From positions 1 to 64,000 of the forward strand of contig NZ_JAHLDV010000010.1 of NCBI RefSeq assembly GCF_018861865.1: a stretch of 64,000 bases of DNA, written 5' to 3'. The notes under the pieces were generated by a model. It did no database searches. It was not told the DNA's origin and saw only the letters and a program-made list of their open reading frames with translations. Both the position numbers and the translations under genes were made by a program. Source of the stretch: Clostridium frigoris (GTDB lineage Bacteria; Bacillota; Clostridia; Clostridiales; Clostridiaceae). Positions 17,932 to 27,059 of the stretch are shown one piece after another (positions within the stretch are counted from its first letter, which is position 1; each line of letters opens with the position of its first letter).

Positions 17932-20358
17932 TCAAAAATTACAAAATTCCATTGGTGCATTTTCAAATGTTACCCCTGCATCTTCTGTATAAAATTCTTT
18001 TCTAAGAGTAATTATTGCATTATCTTTTAACCCAATAAGCCCTCCCATTTGTTCAAGTTTTCTTTTATCTGTTTCATATATATTTACCGAAAACTGCTGT
18101 GCTTTCCTTAAATACTGTTTTAATTCACCTAAACTACATTGACCATTTATAAGAGTTATAAGCTCCTCGCCTTCTTCATATGGAACAATCACGCCTGTTA
18201 TATTTTGATCTATTACCTGAAAGTCCTTACCTGCAGTTTTAAATCCTTGTTTTAACATTAATTTTGATTTACAAGTATTTCTACTATTAAATGAATTACC
18301 ACCCTCACTATTCGTTGATAATAAGTCATACATCGAATTATCATTGTCTGGCTTAGGTAATGTATAGTCCATCTCTGCACTTCTATTATAGTAATAGTAC
18401 TTATAATATCTTTCCATAGTTTTTGGAGAAAGTAGATCATTATCAAAGATATTTGGATTTGCTTTAAATTCATCAAGAACTCTCTTTGTACATTCCTGCC
18501 CCTCTTTGATATCCACCAATTTGCTAACATTTTCTCCTTCAACATTAACTATATAAACATCACTACAAGAACTTTCCCCATGTCGATTGCATCTACCTGC
18601 TGCTTGGGCTATACTATCAAGTCCAGCAAGAGACCTCACCACACACCCAAATGAAATATTAACACCAGCTTCTATTAACTGAGTACTTATACAAATTATC
18701 CTCTGATGCCCCAACTTTTCTCTCATATCTTTTAAAATTTTCATTCTATGAGAAGGACACATATTAGTACTCAAGTGAAAAATTAAATATTGTTTTTCTT
18801 TAGGTAAATCAGCATTTGCTTTTTTCAACTCATTAAAAACATCTTTTGCAGCATTCTTAGTATTAAAAATTGCTAACACACTTGCTAGCTTGTCCTTAAT
18901 TTCCGATGCACTATCTAACTTCTCCATAATTTCTAAAATAAACTCCTTTAATGTAGATACACTGTACCCCCCAACAATCCTTTTATCCACCAAATTTACA
19001 CGTTTAAATTGTTTGAATTTCTCATGTATATCCGTAATTATATTAGCATTTTCGCTCAGCATTAAAGGCATTTTTGTTGTCGATAAAAGTGGTTGTGTAG
19101 CTGTACAAAGTATAATTGTCGCATTGCAGATATTTGCCAGGAAATTAATTGCACTGTTAAACATATTTATACACTTAATAGGTATCGCCTGAATTTCATC
19201 AAATATTATAATTGAATTTGCAAGATTATGCATTCGCCGAACTCCTTGCGTACCTCCACTAAATAAAGTATCAAGAAACTGCACCATTGTGGTAAGAACA
19301 ATAGGACTATCCCATCTCTCTGTTAAAAGTTTATAATCCTCCTGCTGGTTATCCACAACAAGATTTGAATGATGTTCTAAAATTATATCATCACGGCACA
19401 AAATATCTTTTATGTCCTTAGCGTTTTGATCAATAATCGTAGTAAAAGGAATAATATAAAAAATTCTATCTTTATCAAATTTTTTTGCATGCCCTAATGC
19501 ATACCTTAAACTTGAAAGGGTTTTCCCTCCTCCCGTTGGCACTGCAAGTTGATATATTCCTGGTTTATTTTCGGCAAAATTTTTACACGCTATCGAAACT
19601 TCTTCTCTCAATAAATCTATTTTAGTTAATTTAGGATAACTTTCTAGTTTAGTTTCTAACTTATCCACAAGTTCGTTCCATAAATCTAATTTATCAATAC
19701 TCTTTTTCTGATCCTTACCCTCCATAAATGTATATGTGTCATATCTGTCTGCATCAATAACACAACTAAAAAGGTATTTTTCTAACATTCCAGCTGCGAA
19801 ATGTCCAAATTTAGCAGATCCATCTATCTTGTTAATATTTATAAAAATATTTTCTATCTCATCTTTTGATTTATTGAACAAATCTTTAATGTGCTCAATT
19901 CCCGAATATTCCAACTTAAAATTACGTAGCGCCTCATCATACAAAATATCTTTATCCGTTTCCATCTTATTTGTAAATATATCAATGCCTTTTAAATCTA
20001 AACAATCTATAAGTCCACCATGATGGGAACAAATAGCCAATGAAATAAGCTGTGCTGTGAATTTTTGAAACATATCAGTTGTATTATAGAAATTATCATA
20101 AATAAATTTTGCACCTGCTGTAGAGTGATTTATTGTTCCCCTTAGAGATTTATCACTCGGATGTGATGAAGAATAATGTATATATTTATCAAATTTATTT
20201 GTTTCCTTTCCCATATCATGGAGAATACCAATTAATTCTCCTGTATTCTCAAGCGAAACTTTCGCACCATATTCCATGGACATTTTAGAAACATTATCCA
20301 AGTGTTCCTTAACACTTTGTTCCTTTAAAGTAATTGGATTAATGTGAGCGCATAACAT
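17932..20358 (-). CDS. cas3: Cas3 helicase-nuclease
   Basis: An 808-residue type I effector that unwinds and degrades the target DNA. The N-terminal HD nuclease domain shows H19, the H47-D48 pair in GILHDMGKETNKFD, and SHHGG near residue 112. The SF2 helicase follows, with Walker A VPTGGGKTLSSLR near residue 270, FDEIQAIP as motif II and CTATQP as motif III; motif VI is QAAGRCNRHG. Order and length are normal for Cas3 of type I-C. It is the first gene of the cas operon; its promoter should lie in 20359-20600. Nothing looks truncated, so interference should work. Confidence 0.96.
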   Translation of the reverse strand: MLCAHINPITLKEQSVKEHLDNVSKMSMEYGAKVSLENTGELIGILHDMGKETNKFDKYIHYSSSHPSDKSLRGTINHSTAGAKFIYDNFYNTTDMFQKFTAQLISLAICSHHGGLIDCLDLKGIDIFTNKMETDKDILYDEALRNFKLEYSGIEHIKDLFNKSKDEIENIFININKIDGSAKFGHFAAGMLEKYLFSCVIDADRYDTYTFMEGKDQKKSIDKLDLWNELVDKLETKLESYPKLTKIDLLREEVSIACKNFAENKPGIYQLAVPTGGGKTLSSLRYALGHAKKFDKDRIFYIIPFTTIIDQNAKDIKDILCRDDIILEHHSNLVVDNQQEDYKLLTERWDSPIVLTTMVQFLDTLFSGGTQGVRRMHNLANSIIIFDEIQAIPIKCINMFNSAINFLANICNATIILCTATQPLLSTTKMPLMLSENANIITDIHEKFKQFKRVNLVDKRIVGGYSVSTLKEFILEIMEKLDSASEIKDKLASVLAIFNTKNAAKDVFNELKKANADLPKEKQYLIFHLSTNMCPSHRMKILKDMREKLGHQRIICISTQLIEAGVNISFGCVVRSLAGLDSIAQAAGRCNRHGESSCSDVYIVNVEGENVSKLVDIKEGQECTKRVLDEFKANPNIFDNDLLSPKTMERYYKYYYYNRSAEMDYTLPKPDNDNSMYDLLSTNSEGGNSFNSRNTCKSKLMLKQGFKTAGKDFQVIDQNITGVIVPYEEGEELITLINGQCSLGELKQYLRKAQQFSVNIYETDKRKLEQMGGLIGLKDNAIITLRKEFYTEDAGVTFENAPMEFCNF

Positions 20359-20599
20359 ATTGTCACTCCTTTATGAATTCTTATAATTTAATTTTGACAG
20401 TAACTCAACAATAAAATCATATTTTAACTTTCCTCAAAAATTTCTTATAAATTCGTATGTTAACATTTATTGGTTTAATTGTTATATTCAACAAAAACAT
20501 ACAAATACCTTCATTTTTATATAATTGTATTTGTTACTTTTACATATATTTTCACTATCCTTTGAAACTATATAAACATATATAAAAGTTCCATAAAAC

Positions 20600-20637
20600 A
20601 AAAAGCCCCGCCTAAGGTGAAACACCTTAAGTGGAGC
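20600..20637 (-). terminator. Strong terminator, left manC copy
   Basis: A stem of about 15 pairs with inner AAGGTG-TTT-CACCTT and outer GCTCC/GGGGC arms, followed by a T run on the minus strand. It is the first element of the 514-base block (20605-21118) that also occurs at 46741-47254. Confidence 0.9.
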
Positions 20638-20649
20638 ATATTAAAAAAT

Positions 20650-21118
20650 TTATATATATTTCTCCGTTTCTTTACTCTCTTTAAGTTCATTAACTAAATG
20701 CTTAATCTCCTGATCCTTATTTTTATCCATTACGAGTATTACATCTCCCGCATCAACAATTATAAGGTCCTTTATTCCAAATCCAATTATAAGCCTGTCT
20801 TTACCAAATACTGAGCAGTTTTCGCTCTCTTCCATAAATGTATTACCCAAAACATTGTTACCTCGTAAATTGCTTAGGAATCTTGAAAGTGCTGCAAACG
20901 TTCCTATATCATCCCATACAAAATCACATTTTATAACAAAAGCCTTTCTGGTTTTCTGCATTATACCAAAATCAACTGATATCCCATCTATTTCATTATA
21001 CTGTTCTTTTGTTACATTGCTTCCCTCATCAGTCTCTAAGGATTGATAGATGGTCATTAATCTTTTATACATCTTAGGTAAATACTTTTCCATTTCACGC
21101 AAGTACACATCTGCTCTC
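20650..21118 (-). pseudogene. manC: Truncated 3' copy of manC
   Basis: The last ~156 codons of mannose-1-phosphate guanylyltransferase, from RADVYLREMEKY to the stop. Compared with the intact gene at 46786-47853 the protein differs at only two residues (Gly for Glu, Thr for Ile), and the two DNA blocks align without gaps, terminator included. The N-terminal nucleotidyltransferase motif is missing, so it cannot be active. Homology stops abruptly at 21118; upstream, an unrelated 13-codon lead keeps the frame open to an ATG at 21159. It marks the left edge of the accessory island. Confidence 0.9.
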
Positions 21119-21180
21119 TTCATAAAAATGCGACGCATATCACGAGTATCATAGTTCAAATAAATTTATACAGTGAAGTG

Positions 21181-21564
21181 ATGCAATGCTATATGTTATC
21201 ACAGTTTAGCACCAAGTTGTTTGAGCTGAAAATTGATATAGAAGTTTCTAAAAATAAAATAGAAATCTTTAGTAACTCACTTATACTACAGGATTTTGAT
21301 AATAATTACTTAAGATTTGATAAATTTATTAAATTTTGTGAATTTATAGAAGTCTCCCATTTACAATTATGCGACGAATATTATAGATTTATATTATCAT
21401 CTTATGGAAAATTGTTGGTAAAGTACCGACAAAAAAATAATTTAACTCAAAAAAAGTGTGCAAAAATTCTAAAAATGAGCCCAGTTGATATATGTTCCTT
21501 TGAAAGAAGTCTTACGTACCCTACAAGAGCACAATATTTAAAACTTAAGGAGATATTGAAATAA
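21181..21564 (+). CDS. XRE-type helix-turn-helix protein
   Basis: About 127 residues. The C-terminal half is an HTH_3 (XRE/Cro) domain: LLVKYRQKNNLTQKKCAKIL, then SPVDICSFERSLTYPTRAQY. The N-terminal ~65 residues are unrecognised and may sense a ligand or partner. It is divergent from the manC fragment and begins only ~60 bases past the break in homology, so it is the first gene inside the island. The start is uncertain: GTG at 21178, ATG at 21181 and ATG at 21196 are possible and none has a strong ribosome site. It is probably a repressor of the short operon that follows, as its gap to the next gene is only two bases. Confidence 0.65.
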   Translation: MQCYMLSQFSTKLFELKIDIEVSKNKIEIFSNSLILQDFDNNYLRFDKFIKFCEFIEVSHLQLCDEYYRFILSSYGKLLVKYRQKNNLTQKKCAKILKMSPVDICSFERSLTYPTRAQYLKLKEILK

Positions 21565-21565
21565 T

Positions 21566-21901
21566 ATGCTAAATGAAAAAAACTATCCATTACATGAATA
21601 TTACTTGTTACTAGATAAGACCACTAAGAACCCATTTAAGATAATACTGTACGGTAGAACGTATATGTTTATTGTAAATAAGAAATACTTTATAAGCCCC
21701 AAGAATGACTTTTTCAGCCTTAAAGAAAAGCTTTATATATTAACTTCATCATGCGACGTTATTTGGAAGCCTATCTCTATTCCCCAAATGTTTTATAGAA
21801 TCATATTCAATAATGCGATATTCCCATCAAACTTAAATCTAAATATAATTAACGGTAAGGCTATACCGTACATCGAAGAAAGGAGTCTTTTAAATGTCTA
21901 A
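21566..21901 (+). CDS. Hypothetical protein in XRE operon
   Basis: A 111-residue protein, not recognised. It starts two bases after the XRE gene stop and its end overlaps the next small gene by eight bases, so the three form one operon. It is rich in aromatic and hydrophobic residues (YLLLDKTTKNPFKIILYGR, MFYRIIFNNAIFP) with no signal peptide, no clear membrane segment and no catalytic motif. Confidence 0.5.
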   Translation: MLNEKNYPLHEYYLLLDKTTKNPFKIILYGRTYMFIVNKKYFISPKNDFFSLKEKLYILTSSCDVIWKPISIPQMFYRIIFNNAIFPSNLNLNIINGKAIPYIEERSLLNV

Positions 21902-22037
21902 AACAAAAAATGAAAATTCTAAATCAATTGATGAAATATATATATATATAAACTTAATAGAAGGTTATCTTAAAGATTTAGAAAATAGATTGTCTGTACT
22001 AGAAGAAAATGAAAGATGTGATAATTACGATAAATAG
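21894..22037 (+). CDS. Small acidic protein, 47 aa
   Basis: A short reading frame starting at an ATG with an AAGGAG ribosome site eight bases upstream. It encodes 47 residues beginning MSKTKNENSKSIDE and ending with a leucine-rich, coiled-coil-like stretch (DLENRLSVLEENERC). It overlaps the end of the preceding gene and completes a three-gene operon. The good ribosome site and helical composition support it; function unknown, possibly a small partner of the XRE protein. Confidence 0.5.
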   Translation: MSKTKNENSKSIDEIYIYINLIEGYLKDLENRLSVLEENERCDNYDK

Positions 22038-22170
22038 TAAAAGAAAGGTTAGCATACTTAGAGCTAGCTAATCTCCGTAATAAACTTTAACATTTGGCTA
22101 TGTTTAAACTGTTGTTAAAATTTAAGAATACATTACTTTTACCATCATATATATTTAATAACACTTTAGG

Positions 22171-22518
22171 ATGGAGATGTTATTTATGAACTTCAAATCA
22201 ATAACACTGGTACTAGAAATGCTTTTATTTGTTATTGGTGTGGCTGGATGTATAATGATGTTTATGCAAATGGTATTACCAACATCCATGTTAACAATAA
22301 TTACAATGCTTTTAATTATTTGTAGCGCCTTCGAATTTATAAAAACTAAAAAACTGCGAAAGTTAGTATACCCTATAATTATAACTTATTTTTCTGTAGG
22401 AATGCCTATTATAGAAAAGCTTACAAATAATGAAGTTTTCTTTGTTGGCTTTGCTATATTAGGGTGTGTTATTACTATTATATTTGTATATAATGACTTA
22501 ATAATAACCAACAAATAA
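22171..22518 (+). CDS. Small integral membrane protein
   Basis: A 115-residue protein with about four hydrophobic segments: near residues 10-32, 37-52, 65-80 and 88-110. No family is recognised. The start at 22171 or the ATG at 22186 (which has GGATGGAG about ten bases upstream) are both possible. It is separated from the XRE operon by 130 bases, so it may have its own promoter. Confidence 0.5.
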   Translation: MEMLFMNFKSITLVLEMLLFVIGVAGCIMMFMQMVLPTSMLTIITMLLIICSAFEFIKTKKLRKLVYPIIITYFSVGMPIIEKLTNNEVFFVGFAILGCVITIIFVYNDLIITNK

Positions 22519-22850
22519 AAATAACTACCACATTAAGAAAGATAATTAAGATTTGTTTTGTGATGCAGTCCCTTTTATGTTCAAAATTAACACTGTTTTT
22601 AAACATGACCTAATATTTATATACACAAAACAGTCTTTCCCATTATGAGAGGGGCTTTTTTGTGGTATGTATTAAATAATTTTATACATTATTAATAACG
22701 AAGATAATTTTTCTATAGAAATATATAATAAATCACTATTGCACTAAATATACTTACTATATATTACATTAGGGGCTAATTTGAAAACATTCAATTTATT
22801 TAGCAATATAGCTAACCAATAAGATGTAAATTGAAAGGAAGACCTTTTTA
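22519..22850. other. Intergenic region, 332 bases
   Basis: AT-rich. It holds a weak hairpin near 22629-22665 (GTCTTTCCC ... GAGGGGC, then six Ts) that could terminate the membrane-protein gene. Nothing else is seen until the ribosome site (GAAAGGAAG) of the next gene. Confidence 0.4.
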
Positions 22851-23963
22851 ATGAACTGCTTAAACAAAATAATATATAACCAAGAAAATATAATACAAGA
22901 CTTTCTAAGAGAATTTGGCACAAGGAATGTATTAAAAAATAATTCTATTACCTATTCTATAGGGCAAACAGATTTTCTTGCAGCAAAAGATTTGTATTAT
23001 AAATTAAAAGGTAATCCTACATATGCTTATGAATATGAAAAAATGAAAACACATGATAGAAGATTTACTGAAAAAAGTTTACAAAATCGTGTTTTCATAG
23101 CATATTCAAGAGGTATCCCTTACACTGTAATGCTTTTAGATGAATTTTTTGATGCTATAGAACAATATACTGTAAATACTATAAATAGCATGTTAAATGA
23201 GCACTATGTGTACACATTAGAAGAGTTTGCAGCTATGTTATGTATAACTCCAAAATATATTACAAACAATTTTATGCAATATCTAGATTATATTAAACTA
23301 TCTAATTTTGTTAGGTACGTAATTGAAGAAGAAATTGAAAATGGGAAAGAAAGAGTACACAATTTGCAAAAGGACCCTCTTTATTGGAGAAAACATATTT
23401 TTATCTCTAGAGCATCCATATTAAACTTTCTAGTTAAATATTTTAAATATACAGAAATTAGAATTAATACATCAATAGCCTTTAAACAGCCTGAATTAAG
23501 TATAATTTTATTGAGATACAGAACAAAACAAAGGTTAAAAAAAGAAATAGTAAATATCGTAAAAATAATAGAAAAAGATGTTAATAGAAATTTAAAACCT
23601 ATAACACAAGAAGAAGCCTTAAGTATTATAGATGGAAGCCTAAAAATAGATAGCGGTAATACTATAAAAAAGTCTTTGAAAAATCACAGGGAAGAAAAAT
23701 CGGACGTTACGAATAGTGAATATAAGTATGTAACCATTGAAGATACTCAGTTATATAATTTTTTAGGTATGCAATCATACACAAGATATCAATTACAAAT
23801 AAGTGGATTAGCTAATAAAATGTTTATACGATATTGTCTTTCCAGTAATACAAAACAAGAAGGCAGAAGCTATATACGATTCAATATGAACAAAGAAGCT
23901 TATATCAATGTAACTAAAAATAGAACTATAGAAGATTTTTTGATAAATACATTTATAGTTTAG
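22851..23963 (+). CDS. Unknown protein with two HTH-like segments
   Basis: A 370-residue basic protein that I cannot assign to a family. The segment YTLEEFAAMLCITPKYITNN near residue 122 looks like a helix-turn-helix, and the C-terminal part (VTIEDTQLYNFLGM ... RYQLQISGLANKMFIRY) resembles a second DNA-binding region. High Lys, Arg and Asn content fits nucleic-acid binding. No integrase, primase or nuclease motif was found. It may be a replication- or excision-related protein of a mobile element, but that is inference from its place near the island edge. Ribosome site GAAAGGAAG supports the start. The stop codon lies inside the inverted repeat at 23957-23978. Confidence 0.55.
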   Translation: MNCLNKIIYNQENIIQDFLREFGTRNVLKNNSITYSIGQTDFLAAKDLYYKLKGNPTYAYEYEKMKTHDRRFTEKSLQNRVFIAYSRGIPYTVMLLDEFFDAIEQYTVNTINSMLNEHYVYTLEEFAAMLCITPKYITNNFMQYLDYIKLSNFVRYVIEEEIENGKERVHNLQKDPLYWRKHIFISRASILNFLVKYFKYTEIRINTSIAFKQPELSIILLRYRTKQRLKKEIVNIVKIIEKDVNRNLKPITQEEALSIIDGSLKIDSGNTIKKSLKNHREEKSDVTNSEYKYVTIEDTQLYNFLGMQSYTRYQLQISGLANKMFIRYCLSSNTKQEGRSYIRFNMNKEAYINVTKNRTIEDFLINTFIV

Positions 23964-23978
23964 TATATTGACTAAACT
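23957..23978. repeat. Inverted repeat AGTTTAGT-N6-ACTAAACT, copy 1
   Basis: Perfect 8-base arms around six bases (ATATTG), extended by further partly matching flanks. It overlaps the last codons of the 370-residue gene. Two more copies occur at 24827 and 25011. Confidence 0.7.
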
Positions 23979-24067
23979 TTAAAGTGCTACTCAAATTTCA
24001 CTTATTAGATTTAGCTGCCCCCTAAAAAAGAATAGCTAATGTATAAGGTATTAAACTACTATTAAAG

Positions 24068-24100
24068 AACAAACCACAGGCTACGAACCTGTGGTTTGTT
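24068..24100 (+). terminator. Strong hairpin terminator
   Basis: AACAAACCACAGG pairs perfectly with CCTGTGGTTTGTT around a 7-base loop, with a short T-rich tail. It lies about 100 bases past the 370-residue gene. Confidence 0.85.
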
Positions 24101-24224
24101 TGAATTCAATTTAATATGAATCGATGAAATATGTTTTAATTTTTGATTTCATTAATAGCCTTCAAGGGATAATAATTAGCGATGTAAAGAATACTATAAG
24201 AAAGCTATTTGGAGGATATTAATT

Positions 24225-24704
24225 ATGAAGAAAAAAATAATTATGGTACTATTATTTGTAAGCCTTATATGTATCCAACTTCCATCATATAGTGTTTATG
24301 CTATTCCCAATAAACCACTTCCACACTCAAAGGTAGAATTATATCAAGATGTTTTTTGCTCTCTGCTTATGCCATATATACAAAAATCTGTTGGTGATTA
24401 TTATACAAAATTTCTAACCGATGTACCAACTGTCGCCCCTTGGGATATTGATATTTTAAATGTTGAAAGACCTGATGGTTACCGTACATTCTTTTTTGTG
24501 ATTAAAATACAAGTTAGACCATATGTCGGACCTCATCTTGATGTAGGCATTGACCGTATTACAATTACTGTGGATGGAATTGGTGAAGTAAAGGTAACTA
24601 AATTTGAACATATTAAAAGTTATTATTTAGAGTTACCTCCTAATTATCAAAATATCATTAAGAAAAATATTACAACTAATTATCAATCAAATATAACGAA
24701 ATAA
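24225..24704 (+). CDS. Secreted DUF3888-type protein
   Basis: A 159-residue protein with a signal peptide (KKKIIMVLLFVSLICIQL, cleavage near SVYA-IPN). The mature part begins with the ELYQDVFCSLLMPYIQKSVGDYY segment and continues with PWDIDILNVERP and a beta-rich C-terminus ending in the YYLELPPN region, typical of the DUF3888 family of Bacillus and Clostridium. Function is unknown; the family is secreted. Ribosome site TTGGAGG is good. It is one of the few genes of the island on the plus strand. Confidence 0.75.
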   Translation: MKKKIIMVLLFVSLICIQLPSYSVYAIPNKPLPHSKVELYQDVFCSLLMPYIQKSVGDYYTKFLTDVPTVAPWDIDILNVERPDGYRTFFFVIKIQVRPYVGPHLDVGIDRITITVDGIGEVKVTKFEHIKSYYLELPPNYQNIIKKNITTNYQSNITK

Positions 24705-24826
24705 TCTTATTTCCAAACTTTGTCGTTATCTGCTGTACTTATTTAAAATTATAGTTTGCGTATATACCTTATCCCATCACCTCTTACTGTGACTAAATGG
24801 CGTTCCAATATAGAAATTATTTTATT

Positions 24827-24848
24827 AGTTTAGTAAATATACTAAACT
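24827..24848. repeat. Inverted repeat AGTTTAGT-N6-ACTAAACT, copy 2
   Basis: Same perfect 8-base arms as copy 1, around AAATAT. It sits in the non-coding gap after the DUF3888 gene, 48 bases before the long palindrome. Confidence 0.7.
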
Positions 24849-24896
24849 CAATAACTTACTAAATATCATTTTCCATTGTCATATAATTGAAAAACG

Positions 24897-24944
24897 GTCG
24901 GCAATCGAGTGGTTGTGGTATACCACAACCACTCGATTGCCGAC
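24897..24944. repeat. Perfect 48-base palindrome
   Basis: Both arms of 24 bases match exactly with no loop: the left arm begins GTCGGCAATCGAG and the right ends CTCGATTGCCGAC. Its GC content is much higher than the surrounding AT-rich DNA. A T-rich run follows on the plus strand (TTTCTTTGTTTTTT). It lies between convergent genes (stops at 24704 and 25183) so it could serve as a terminator, but the lack of a loop and its exact symmetry are unusual. Confidence 0.85.
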
Positions 24945-25010
24945 GATTTCTTTGTTTTTTAATGAATTATTTTAAACTTTGAAACAGCAGAAAAAATATT
25001 ATAAAAAATT

Positions 25011-25032
25011 AGTTTAGTAATTAGACTAAAGA
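25011..25032. repeat. Inverted repeat, copy 3 (imperfect)
   Basis: AGTTTAGT is followed after six bases (AATTAG) by ACTAAAGA, so the right arm differs from copies 1 and 2 in its last two bases. It lies 67 bases beyond the palindrome. Confidence 0.55.
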
Positions 25033-25182
25033 TTTATATCGTACTTTTACGATTAATAAATACTTTTAGAAACATGTGACAGACACCCAAATTTAAAATT
25101 ATGTTACATAACTCTATAAATTGGATTTGACACCATCACATTCTAACCATAATTTTTACAACCTTTTTTAATACAGACATCC

Positions 25183-26547
25183 TTAGAACTCATATAAGTA
25201 TGTTAGCTGAATTCCATTTATCGGATGGTACTTAACATACTCTCCAATAAGATTACGACATTTATCACCGAGCAACTGCTGTACCATTCTATCAGATGTA
25301 AATACACCAGAATCAATTTTTACTCTTACTATTTTGTCAGCATCCGTTATAGTTATCTTTCCAGCAACAACAACAACCTTTTCGTAGAAATCAGATTTGT
25401 TATTCCAAACGAAAATCTCACATCGGTCAGGTAAAGTTGTTTCAATAATTATATTACCTCCTTCTTTTTTTACATCAAAGCTTACATATAACTCTTTTCC
25501 TTGCTCGGGTAATTTTCTTTGCATGCTTGGTGGAAGGGGTGGAATTTCTCCCATTCTGATTTGCCTCCTATTATAATACCAAGTATGGCTTTCATCACAA
25601 GTAAAAAACCTCTGACTACGTGTAAATCCTAAAAAGCTCACTAACTTTGATTCTTCTCTAGTAAGCTCTGGAATCTCTACGCCTCTATCTTTAAATATTT
25701 TGTTATCCACTTTTTGAAATTTCCAGATTGCATCAAGCAACCCTATATCAAAATATTGAGCTGCATCTATAAATATTAAATCATCTCCATGAAAATACCC
25801 ATACTTATCAGTATATTCATCTCCATATTTTTGAATAAAATCATAAACCTTTTTATCATCATCATAGCTTAATTCAGAATGAAGAACAACCTTTTCAAGT
25901 AAGCCAGTTGCACTTGGAGGAATTTGCACAAAATGTTTGGTAAAAACATTTTGTCGTACTCGTGTAAATAAAGTATCAACATCTATATTTGGTGTTAAAA
26001 TCTCATCGCAAATTGCTTCGGTAAACCAACTTAACCCATTTGTAGCCATTGATGTACTTTTAAACATCGTACCATAAGCTATATAAACATTTTCTGTATA
26101 AGTCATTTCAGAATAATAACCCCTTGATAATCCAAAATCATTTCGGCAAGAATCCAATATCAAAACCAATTTGCCTTTATCCTTGAATACAGATATAATA
26201 TCCTCTATGTTAATGCTTGCATCATCTATATCGTTAGTCATATTATATCGTACTGCAAAATCAGAAGGATAGATGTAATTCTTGCCATTACAATGACCCC
26301 CATGTCCAGAAAAATATACTATATGTATAGCATCATTAGGACAATTCTCAACACTTTTTTGTAAAGTTAAGAGATATTCATTTTTACAAATATTCTCTTT
26401 TTTTGTTACATTGAAGCCAATCTGATTTAATCTTTTTTCAATTGCTAATATATCATACTTAACACCTTGTAAATCTAATTTAGGCTTTGGATAGCTTGGT
26501 GAATTAAGATACTCACCAGCTGAAAAAACTACAGCTCTTTTCTGCAT
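25183..26547 (-). CDS. Caspase-like (peptidase C14) protein
   Basis: A 454-residue protein. The N-terminal ~230 residues are a caspase/metacaspase domain: the start RAVVFSAGEYLNSP, the catalytic His82 in HIVYFSGHGG and the catalytic Cys134 in LVLILDSCRND are all present. The remaining ~220 residues are unrecognised; the end looks beta-rich and may be a sensor or target-binding part. Bacterial caspase-like proteases act in several anti-phage and cell-suicide systems, cutting a partner or many cell proteins once triggered. No partner is obvious in the same transcript: the upstream operon ends 513 bases away. Ribosome site and start are fair; no signal peptide, so it acts in the cytoplasm. Confidence 0.8.
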   Translation of the reverse strand: MQKRAVVFSAGEYLNSPSYPKPKLDLQGVKYDILAIEKRLNQIGFNVTKKENICKNEYLLTLQKSVENCPNDAIHIVYFSGHGGHCNGKNYIYPSDFAVRYNMTNDIDDASINIEDIISVFKDKGKLVLILDSCRNDFGLSRGYYSEMTYTENVYIAYGTMFKSTSMATNGLSWFTEAICDEILTPNIDVDTLFTRVRQNVFTKHFVQIPPSATGLLEKVVLHSELSYDDDKKVYDFIQKYGDEYTDKYGYFHGDDLIFIDAAQYFDIGLLDAIWKFQKVDNKIFKDRGVEIPELTREESKLVSFLGFTRSQRFFTCDESHTWYYNRRQIRMGEIPPLPPSMQRKLPEQGKELYVSFDVKKEGGNIIIETTLPDRCEIFVWNNKSDFYEKVVVVAGKITITDADKIVRVKIDSGVFTSDRMVQQLLGDKCRNLIGEYVKYHPINGIQLTYLYEF

Positions 26548-27059
26548 TAATTATATACCCCCTATAAAGTTATAAATAACCTACAAATTGCTACTAAATA
26601 AATATTGTTAGTTGTCATCCACCTTTTAAGTATCTCATTATTTTACAATCGATACATAACATGTTTAATTATACTATTATTATCCTAAATTTAAAATAAA
26701 AAATGAATGTAGTGTTATAGAAAATTCTGATGTATATCCCATAAGAATAAAATCACTCTGCGTTTATTTATGGTGTTAAATCATTTTTATTTTTCACTTA
26801 TATGATAATATGCATTTAAATATCTAACTTAGTGAATTATCTACACTCATAAATTTACTTAACAAAAAACAAAAGCCCCTAGGTAACCCTCTGAGCTTCA
26901 AACCATTGTTAAATTTCATAAATACTACTTCACTGCTTCTTCTAAAGAAGCTATCTCCAAATATAATCCCTAACGCTCTTAAATGCAAAGCTTGATTTAT
27001 ACCATTTATAATTCTACACTTACATAAAAATTAGAATTCACAAAACATCCTATACATTA
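26548..27059. other. Intergenic region with possible gene remnant
   Basis: It separates the caspase gene from the upstream operon. A minus-strand frame from about 27027 to 26826 is open for ~67 codons with coding-like composition but has no start codon after the preceding stop, so it may be a remnant. Within it, 26871-26898 on the minus strand reads AAGCTC...GGGCTT followed by T runs and may terminate the operon ending at 27060. Confidence 0.3.
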
